From Prevotellaceae bacterium (GTDB lineage: Bacteria > Bacteroidota > Bacteroidia > Bacteroidales > UBA932), in contig JAIRUB010000066.1 of assembly GCA_031254635.1 (NCBI GenBank), positions 1 to 18,820 on the forward strand: a DNA stretch of 18,820 nucleotides. The letters run 5' to 3'. The notes under the pieces were generated by a model. It was not told where the DNA came from. It worked only from the letters and a program-made list of their open reading frames with translations, and made no database searches. Made by a program: the position numbers and the translations under genes. Numbering within the stretch: position 1 is the first letter of the stretch; the number at the start of each line of letters is the position of its first letter. Positions 14,045-18,820 of this stretch are shown here, piece by piece.

Positions 14045-14052
14045 CAAAGTTA
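14045..14052 (-). promoter_or_regulatory. Possible -7 box immediately before ftsX
   Basis: TAACTTTG on the minus strand, six bases from the ftsX ATG. If used, the transcript would have almost no leader. It may also be chance. Confidence 0.3.
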
Positions 14053-14076
14053 CACATTTTTTTTGTATATAATACC

Positions 14077-15210
14077 TTACTTTCTCAATAATCTGCCGAC
14101 TTGTAAGAATAAATCGGTGAAAATCATTGAAGGGTTGCCGTTTTGCCCTATATGCCCCAATGCAAGATTCAGTTGTTTAAACAATTCATCCACATTGCGT
14201 TCATTGACAAAGGGAGAAAATTTACGGGCAAAATTTTCTTCCTCATTCATTAAATACACGGCTTTATCGATTCCTCTATTGAACATATAGCATTCTCGAA
14301 TCAGGTGTTCGGCGTAAAGTAGGAAGTTCTTTTGTTTTTCACGGCCCGCCTTGGTAATGGTTTCCATCCAATTAAGCAAGTCGAGGAAACGTCCGGCATA
14401 CGCCATCCGCATAATGTTAGCAAACCATTCAAAATAAATGTTTTGTTCACTTTCGTTTTGCAATAATTCCAAGGCTTTGCTATAACTTCCGGCTGAAAGA
14501 CGGGCAATTTTTGCTGCCTGTGTTTCCGATAACCCTTGCAACTGCATTAATGTTTGGCAAAGAGCAGCCTCGGCAATAGGTGGCACTCGCAACGGCATGG
14601 CGCGCGACAAAATGGTTTTAATTACACGGGTGGTATCTTCGCAAACGAGCAGAAATACCGTTTTGTTGGGTGGCTCTTCTATTAATTTCAGTAAACGGTT
14701 AACTGCTTCGGCGCCCATTCGTTCAGGCAGCCACAGTATCAATACCTTATATTCCGATTCAAAGGATTTAAAATTCAATCGTTCAATAATCCGGGTAGCT
14801 TCGTGTACGCTGATTCGTCCCTGCTTGTTTTCAATATCCAACAGCTCATACCATTGTGCTTCGGTCAAATAAGGATTATTGAGTAAAGCCGAGCGCCATT
14901 GGTTTATAAAGTGGTCGGTTACCGGTTTTTTTTCAGTTGGTACATTTTTAGTAGCATTTACAGGCACAGCAAAATGAAGGTCGGGATGAATAAGTTTTTG
15001 CATTTTATTGCAGGAAGGGCATATACCACAGGAGTCCGTATCAGAGCGGTTGGTACAATTCAGGTACTGAGCGTAAGCCAAAGCCAGCACCAGGTTGCCG
15101 GAGCCTTCTGCTCCCCAAAATAATTGCGCATGACTGACACGTCCTTCCCTGATGGTTTGTATCAGTTTCTTTTTTAGTTCTTCTTGTCCTATGACTGATT
15201 GAAATTGCAT
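14077..15210 (-). CDS. holB: DNA polymerase III delta-prime subunit
   Basis: Clamp-loader subunit that, with delta and tau/gamma, opens and loads the beta clamp during replication. 377 residues. The P-loop-like GAEGSGN (33-39) has Asn in place of the essential Lys, normal for delta-prime, which does not hydrolyse ATP. Cys52, Cys61, Cys64 and Cys67 form the zinc module. LLKLIEEPP (173-181) is a clamp-loader hallmark. TILSRAMPLRV (199-209) carries the arginine-finger SRx motif, with Ala where Cys is usual. Starts 19 bases after the U32 stop; the ATG at 15210 is required because no other early Met exists. A TATCTTTG box lies four bases before it. Confidence 0.93.
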   Translation of the reverse strand: MQFQSVIGQEELKKKLIQTIREGRVSHAQLFWGAEGSGNLVLALAYAQYLNCTNRSDTDSCGICPSCNKMQKLIHPDLHFAVPVNATKNVPTEKKPVTDHFINQWRSALLNNPYLTEAQWYELLDIENKQGRISVHEATRIIERLNFKSFESEYKVLILWLPERMGAEAVNRLLKLIEEPPNKTVFLLVCEDTTRVIKTILSRAMPLRVPPIAEAALCQTLMQLQGLSETQAAKIARLSAGSYSKALELLQNESEQNIYFEWFANIMRMAYAGRFLDLLNWMETITKAGREKQKNFLLYAEHLIRECYMFNRGIDKAVYLMNEEENFARKFSPFVNERNVDELFKQLNLALGHIGQNGNPSMIFTDLFLQVGRLLRK

Positions 15211-15214
15211 GATG

Positions 15215-15222
15215 CAAAGATA
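15215..15222 (-). promoter_or_regulatory. Possible -7 box immediately before holB
   Basis: TATCTTTG on the minus strand, four bases from the holB ATG, inside the 19-base gap after the U32 gene. If active it would give a leaderless or near-leaderless internal transcript for holB-ftsX-DUF3098-uppP. Confidence 0.4.
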
Positions 15223-15229
15223 TGTTTTT

Positions 15230-17035
15230 TTAATTAATTACCATTTCGCAAAGCATACAATTGAATGAAAGGCGCAACTGAAGACCGTTATTCATCAAGA
15301 AAAGCGGTTCTTGTAATTTTACTTTCGAATTTTGCTTCGGACAATAGCCAATTTCATACAGTAAACAATATTTGGTGCGCATCAGTTCAACATAGTCACG
15401 CGGCATTAATTCGTAGGCCTTTTCACAATAAATTACGCTATGCCGTTGATAGAATTTTTCTGCTAAGGCATTGGAAACATTAGCACGATAATCCAAAGAA
15501 GAGGTCAAAAAAGGCAGTTCATTAGGTATAATTTTCATCTTCGTTCTTTCCCGTAAAACTTCACGTGCATTAATTAAGTCTTCAACTAATTTGCGCCGCC
15601 ATTCATTTAGTTGCGATGAGGGGAAAAAAGAAGTTACATTGTCAGCAGAGGGGATTAATTGAAATTCGAAAGGAGTTCCACCTGTTTTTTCCAATGATGC
15701 TTTAATATTTTCAAGGTTTTTCGTTACATTTTCCGCCTTTTTAAAGTTGTTGTTTTCGCGTAATGAAACTTCAACACCGTCTTCATCCTTTACCGACAAA
15801 ACAATTTCATTATCCTGCTCTTCGAAACGCACTTCAACGGCAATCTTTCGTGTTACCGGCCGTTGCAATTGTTTTTCGAACTTATGGTCATAATTACGGT
15901 ACAACATCGCTCCTTTTTGCAATCCTCGCATAGTATTCAGCCATACTTTGTTCTCTTCAACCTTATTGACATTCGTTCCGCGTAGTTCTTCCTTATCATT
16001 AAAAAAACATAGACCATCGGCATTGTGTAAGGGTAACTTCTTTTCATAAGTAATCTGATCGGAGTCCAAGCCGGTAACCCGGCCTACCTCCTCTCCCATT
16101 GCTTTTGCCGTATTAAATGAAGCCATAAGCCTCCGTTCCCCATCAATAAAATAATCAATAAAGCCTCGTGAAAAAGTCTTTTCGGGTTGAGGAGTAAAAG
16201 AGTAAATACTTTTTCCCGACGATATTTTTTTATAGCTTTGTCCGTCCAGTAAAGTATCTAATTTTTGCCGGTAGAAACTTGTTACATTTTTAACATAACT
16301 TTCGTTTTTCAATCGGCCTTCTATTTTGAAAGAAGTAATACCGGCCTTCAGCATATCCTGTAAAGCGTGTGCGCGTTGTACATCGCGCAAGGAAAGCAGG
16401 TGTTTTTCGCGCAATATGATTTTCCCGTTAGCCTCTAACAGGTCATAAGTCGAACGACAAGGTTGGGCGCAAATACCGCGGTTGGCGCTACGCTCGGTAA
16501 GGGCTTGACTCAAATAACACTGTCCGCTATAGCTAACGCATAGTGATCCGTGAACAAAAGCTTCAAGCTCAACGGTGGTTTGCTCACGAATAGCCTGTAT
16601 TTGTTGAATTGGCAACTCACGGGCTAAAATTACACGCTGAAAACCTACCTCCTGTAAGAACTTAACCTTTTCAGGAGTAGTATTATGTGCTTGGGTTGAA
16701 GCGATAAGCGGGATAGGCGGCAAGTCCATTTCCAACAAGGCCATATCCTGAACAATCAAGGCATCGCAACCACTGTGCCAAGCTTCAACCGCTAATTCGC
16801 GCGCTGCTTCCAACTCTTGATCAAACAAGATGGTATTAAGAGTAAGATAGACTTTGGCATAAAAACGATGGGCGTATCGAACCAATTGTTCAATATCGCC
16901 CATAGTATTTCCTGCTGCTTCACGTGCCCCGAAGCTTTCTGCCGCAATATACACAGCATCGGCCCCACAATCAATGGCTACCTTTCCGGTTGTCCAATTT
17001 CTTGCCGGAGCGAGGAGTTCTATGCCTACTGGCAC
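15230..17035 (-). CDS. Peptidase U32 family protein, probable RNA hydroxylation factor
   Basis: 601 residues. Although named collagenase-like peptidase, characterised E. coli members (RlhA, TrhP) are needed for hydroxylation of 23S rRNA or tRNA. The N-terminal barrel starts IELLAPARNW. The U32 signature is complete: FVHGSLCVSYSGQCYLS (160-176) and RSANRGICAQPCR (182-194), with Cys166, Cys173, Cys189 and Cys193 available for a metal cluster. A long region after about residue 340 makes it nearer in size to RlhA than to TrhP. The end carries another four cysteines (557, 565, 593, 596). The start is the GTG at 17035, inside the last codons of the TPR gene (10-base overlap), giving strong coupling. 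RNA target unknown. Confidence 0.9.
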   Translation of the reverse strand: MPVGIELLAPARNWTTGKVAIDCGADAVYIAAESFGAREAAGNTMGDIEQLVRYAHRFYAKVYLTLNTILFDQELEAARELAVEAWHSGCDALIVQDMALLEMDLPPIPLIASTQAHNTTPEKVKFLQEVGFQRVILARELPIQQIQAIREQTTVELEAFVHGSLCVSYSGQCYLSQALTERSANRGICAQPCRSTYDLLEANGKIILREKHLLSLRDVQRAHALQDMLKAGITSFKIEGRLKNESYVKNVTSFYRQKLDTLLDGQSYKKISSGKSIYSFTPQPEKTFSRGFIDYFIDGERRLMASFNTAKAMGEEVGRVTGLDSDQITYEKKLPLHNADGLCFFNDKEELRGTNVNKVEENKVWLNTMRGLQKGAMLYRNYDHKFEKQLQRPVTRKIAVEVRFEEQDNEIVLSVKDEDGVEVSLRENNNFKKAENVTKNLENIKASLEKTGGTPFEFQLIPSADNVTSFFPSSQLNEWRRKLVEDLINAREVLRERTKMKIIPNELPFLTSSLDYRANVSNALAEKFYQRHSVIYCEKAYELMPRDYVELMRTKYCLLYEIGYCPKQNSKVKLQEPLFLMNNGLQLRLSFNCMLCEMVIN

Positions 17036-17991
17036 AATTCTTTCACCTTTTGTTCAGCAAAGGCTTTAAATTGGGCATCGCCCACAATTTGTTTATAGAA
17101 ACCACAAGCCTTTGCTTTATTATTCGAATTTTCGTAAGCCATACCTAAACGGTAAATGGTAGTATTTTTATCTTTTGCATTAGGTTCTGCACTCAATACT
17201 GCTTCATAAGCGCTAATGGCGTCTTTCCACTTCTTTAATTCTATAGCAGACATACCTAGCAGCTTGAATGTTTGCGTGTTGGAATTATCATAACCAGCGG
17301 CTTTTTGTGCATTTTCATACATCTCATTCCATTTTTTCGCAGGTTGAGCTGCAGCAGCACGTTTGAGGTAAATATTACTTGCCTGTTTTTTAGCGGTAGC
17401 TACATCGTCGGGTTTAGCACCTTCCATTGCAATAAGTTGGTCGAAACTTGTAAGAGCACCAGCTTCATCGTTAGCCCGCTGAGCCATTGCAATACGTAAA
17501 TATATGGTTGAATTGTTTTTATCCAATTCCAAAGCTGTGCGGTATGCTGCAATACCCTCCTCTATGTTTCCGGCTTCCACATCGACCGAGCCTTTGGCAA
17601 TATATACCTGAGGCGTAAGGTCTTCGGCAGATATTAGTACTTCGTCATCATTATACTTTTCGGCCAATCCCATTGTTTTGTTCAAAATTTGTAAGGCTTC
17701 GGCATATTCTTTATCCTTAATTTGTTGCTTAGCATAGCTAAAATAAAATTGAGGAATAATTTTTTCGCAATTAGCCTTTATATCAAGGGCTTGTTCGTCA
17801 TCTTCTACGGCGGTTGCTATTTGCAGGGCCTTTTCAATATCACTAATGGCTTGAGTGTATTGTGACTCCTGAAAAGCTTTAATAGCGCCATTGTAAAGTT
17901 CAACAGCTTCGCTAAGATCTTGCGCACTTAAACAACCCAATGAAAAAAAGGCAAAGAAGGCGGTTACAGTTAATGTTTTGAAAATTTTCAT
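17026..17991 (-). CDS. Exported tetratricopeptide repeat protein
   Basis: 321 residues. A signal peptide (MKIFKTLTVTAFFAFFSLG) ends near CLSAQ. Cleavage after SAQ is favoured because SLGC does not make a good lipobox. The remainder is almost entirely helical, with TPR-like pairs: AIKAFQESQYTQAISDIEKA at about 37-56, a second block around EYAEALQILNK, AIAAYRTALELDKNNSTIYLR-type repeats near 145-165, and a last block with AISAYEAVLSAEPNAKD. TPR arrays are protein-binding scaffolds, here probably periplasmic. It leads the minus-strand unit and overlaps the U32 gene by 10 bases. It has a good promoter (18026-18055). Partner unknown. Confidence 0.9.
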   Translation of the reverse strand: MKIFKTLTVTAFFAFFSLGCLSAQDLSEAVELYNGAIKAFQESQYTQAISDIEKALQIATAVEDDEQALDIKANCEKIIPQFYFSYAKQQIKDKEYAEALQILNKTMGLAEKYNDDEVLISAEDLTPQVYIAKGSVDVEAGNIEEGIAAYRTALELDKNNSTIYLRIAMAQRANDEAGALTSFDQLIAMEGAKPDDVATAKKQASNIYLKRAAAAQPAKKWNEMYENAQKAAGYDNSNTQTFKLLGMSAIELKKWKDAISAYEAVLSAEPNAKDKNTTIYRLGMAYENSNNKAKACGFYKQIVGDAQFKAFAEQKVKELCQ

Positions 17992-18025
17992 AATTATAAA
18001 TGTTTAAAAAATTAAGACGTAACTG

Positions 18026-18055
18026 CAAAAGTATGAATTTTTTGGTAAAAACAAA
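18026..18055 (-). promoter_or_regulatory. Promoter of the TPR-U32-holB-ftsX-DUF3098-uppP unit
   Basis: On the minus strand TTTG (18055-18052), an 18-bp spacer, then TACTTTTG (18033-18026). Matches the Bacteroidota -33/-7 consensus; leader about 30 nt to the ATG at 17991. Confidence 0.75.
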
Positions 18056-18152
18056 TAGAAAAGAGTTTAAAAATGTATATTCATTTTCAATTTTATTTCA
18101 CAAGAATATAACAATCAGACACTTAATAATTTATAGTGTGAAGCGTAAAAAG

Positions 18153-18311
18153 TGTAATACTCCCCAATTTTTGGACAATGGTTTAAGGTGTATCTTTGCT
18201 GTTTTAAAAAGAGGGAAACATGAATCAAAGACAAAGACGAAAATTCAGCAACGAATTTAAAGCAAAAGTTGCGTTAGAAGCATTACGGGAAAGTATAGAA
18301 TCATTATCTAA
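18153..18311 (+). mobile_element. IS3-type element, left part, interrupted by another insertion
   Basis: The left end TGTAATACTCCCCAATTTTT, the -7 box and the start of orfA match the copy at 11685. From the orfA ATG for 92 bases the two are identical; the non-coding left end differs at three positions. Similarity stops abruptly after TCATTATCTAA (18301-18311), where IS630-type DNA begins. No right end is seen before the window edge. Confidence 0.85.
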
Positions 18312-18339
18312 TACCAATGTGAATAATTTTTTATTCTAA
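18220..18339 (+). pseudogene. IS3-family OrfA, truncated after 30 residues
   Basis: Thirty residues (MNQRQRRKFSNEFKAKVALE and on to SIESLS) equal those of the OrfA at 11752. The frame then runs nine codons into foreign sequence and stops at 18337-18339. The recognition helix is lost, so it is not functional. Confidence 0.85.
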
Positions 18340-18721
18340 TAGCGTATATATCACTTTTTTGTACTTTTGGCGCTAAATATAAATCATATATATCATGTCA
18401 AAAGCGAAACAATTGTATGTAAAGGAGAGTGTTGTAGCACTCAAGAAATTATTGTAAACCGCAGTATAACCATATCCAATCCTATCAGGATGTTAATATT
18501 AATTAGGAACAATGAAGGCGAGAGTTTGTCAAAGCAGAAATTAGGTAAATTACTTGGCGTAAGCAGCAGCAGCGTTCAAATATGGCGCAAGATGTATGAG
18601 ACTGGCAGTGGAGGATTTTAAAAAAAACTTTGGACGAATTTGCCGGAACATCTACGAGGCAAATAAAAGAAAAGTACAAACAGCTAAGTACATGACAAAA
18701 ATACAAAAAGGGAGCCTGTGA
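18310..18721 (+). mobile_element. IS630/Tc1-type remnant inserted in the IS3 orfA
   Basis: The new sequence starts at a TA dinucleotide of orfA, the target used by IS630/Tc1 elements, with ATACCAATGTGAATAA as the presumed end. It has its own -7 box (TACTTTTG, 18362-18369) and a decayed transposase. The right end was not recognised; the limit at 18721 is only the end of the last coding piece. Confidence 0.6.
18395..18721 (+). pseudogene. IS630-type transposase, broken in three pieces
   Basis: Piece 1 (18395-18457) reads MSKAKQLYVKESVVALKKLL and stops. Piece 2, in another frame, reads PIRMLILIRNNEGESLSKQK and then a helix-turn-helix, LGVSSSSVQIWRKMYETG, ending at 18621. Piece 3, back in the first frame from 18608, reads VEDFKKNFGRICRNIYEANK and ends at 18721. 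The order fits the N-terminal winged-helix region of IS630-type transposases joined, by an internal deletion, to a later part just ahead of the catalytic domain. No DDE residues remain. The family call rests on remembered similarity of these segments, so it is moderately sure. Confidence 0.6.
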
Positions 18722-18778
18722 AGAATTTTGTGTAAATGTATCTTTTGCGATGTAAGGATTCATAGTATTAATTTTGGT

Positions 18779-18786
18779 CAAAGATA
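18779..18786 (-). promoter_or_regulatory. -7 box pointing into the IS debris
   Basis: TATCTTTG on the minus strand, 15 bases before an ATG at 18763 that opens a frame beginning MNPYIAKDTFTQNSSQ. See the findings: possibly the promoter and first codons of a gene destroyed by the insertion. Confidence 0.35.
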
Positions 18787-18802
18787 ATGATAAATTGGTT
18801 AA

Positions 18803-18820
18803 GTATTACTCCCCAGTTTC
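18803..18820 (+). mobile_element. Start of a further IS3-type end at the window edge
   Basis: GTATTACTCCCCAGTTTC matches the left terminal repeat GTAATACTCCCCAATTTT at 15 of 18 positions and has the same orientation as the other three. It is cut by the window edge, so it could be a divergent relative or a right end read from the other side. Confidence 0.5.

Noticed and set aside
17919..17991. Lipoprotein signal in the TPR protein (SLGC)
   Set aside because: The residue three before Cys is Ser rather than Leu/Val/Ile, and a better ordinary cleavage site (SAQ) follows at once.
18125..18143. Small hairpin ACACT/AGTGT upstream of the IS3 copy
   Set aside because: Five-bp stem with a ten-base loop and no T-run; too weak to call a terminator.
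18787..18802. Degenerate right end of the IS630 element (AAATTGGTTA)
   Set aside because: Only a few bases match the expected TTCACATTGGTAT; not distinguishable from chance in AT-rich DNA.

Overview
The window looks like a chromosomal segment of a Bacteroidota bacterium with AT-rich DNA, probably a free-living or environmental member. The evidence is the promoter type (TAnnTTTG -7 boxes, some with a TTTG element 18-19 bp upstream), near absence of Shine-Dalgarno sequences, a secreted protein with a type IX secretion-like tail, and Bacteroidota-typical families (DUF3098, DUF5618). Most of the window is ordinary housekeeping DNA.

Layout. 1-659 (-): start of lpxC (lipid A synthesis). 660-1128: non-coding, holding a solitary insertion-sequence end and 8-bp tandem repeats. 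1129-3138 (-): dsbD. 3232-4787 (+): a DUF5618 gene two bases ahead of hemW. 4933-5949 (+): a secreted PKD/T9SS-tail protein behind two palindromic operator-like repeats. 6026-6577 (-): ubiX. 6665-8763 (-): an OmpA-like lipoprotein gene and a degenerate-P-loop ATPase gene. 8827-9603 (+): rplU-rpmA with a canonical promoter, structured leader and terminator. 9640-10227 (-): iron-type superoxide dismutase. 10391-11665 (+): serS. 11685-12040: IS3-family remnant lacking orfB. 12048-17991 (-): a probable six-gene unit, in transcription order TPR protein, U32 family, holB, ftsX, DUF3098, uppP. 18153-18820: nested IS debris, with an IS630-type remnant inside an IS3-type remnant.

How the genes fit together. 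Envelope functions dominate: lpxC (outer membrane), dsbD (periplasmic thiol redox), the OmpA-like lipoprotein (peptidoglycan anchoring), ftsX (division) and uppP (lipid carrier recycling). These are mixed with translation and replication genes (rplU, rpmA, serS, holB).

Most unusual signals: (1) runs of degenerate 8-bp units that begin at, overlap or follow stop codons of three genes, each run with a different unit; (2) four left ends of one IS3-type family in the same orientation, each resembling a Bacteroidota promoter, only one with a recognisable right end and none with orfB; (3) paired perfect palindromes upstream of the secreted-protein gene, with matching half-sites between sodB and serS. 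I found no convincing new multi-gene system such as a defence island or biosynthetic cluster.
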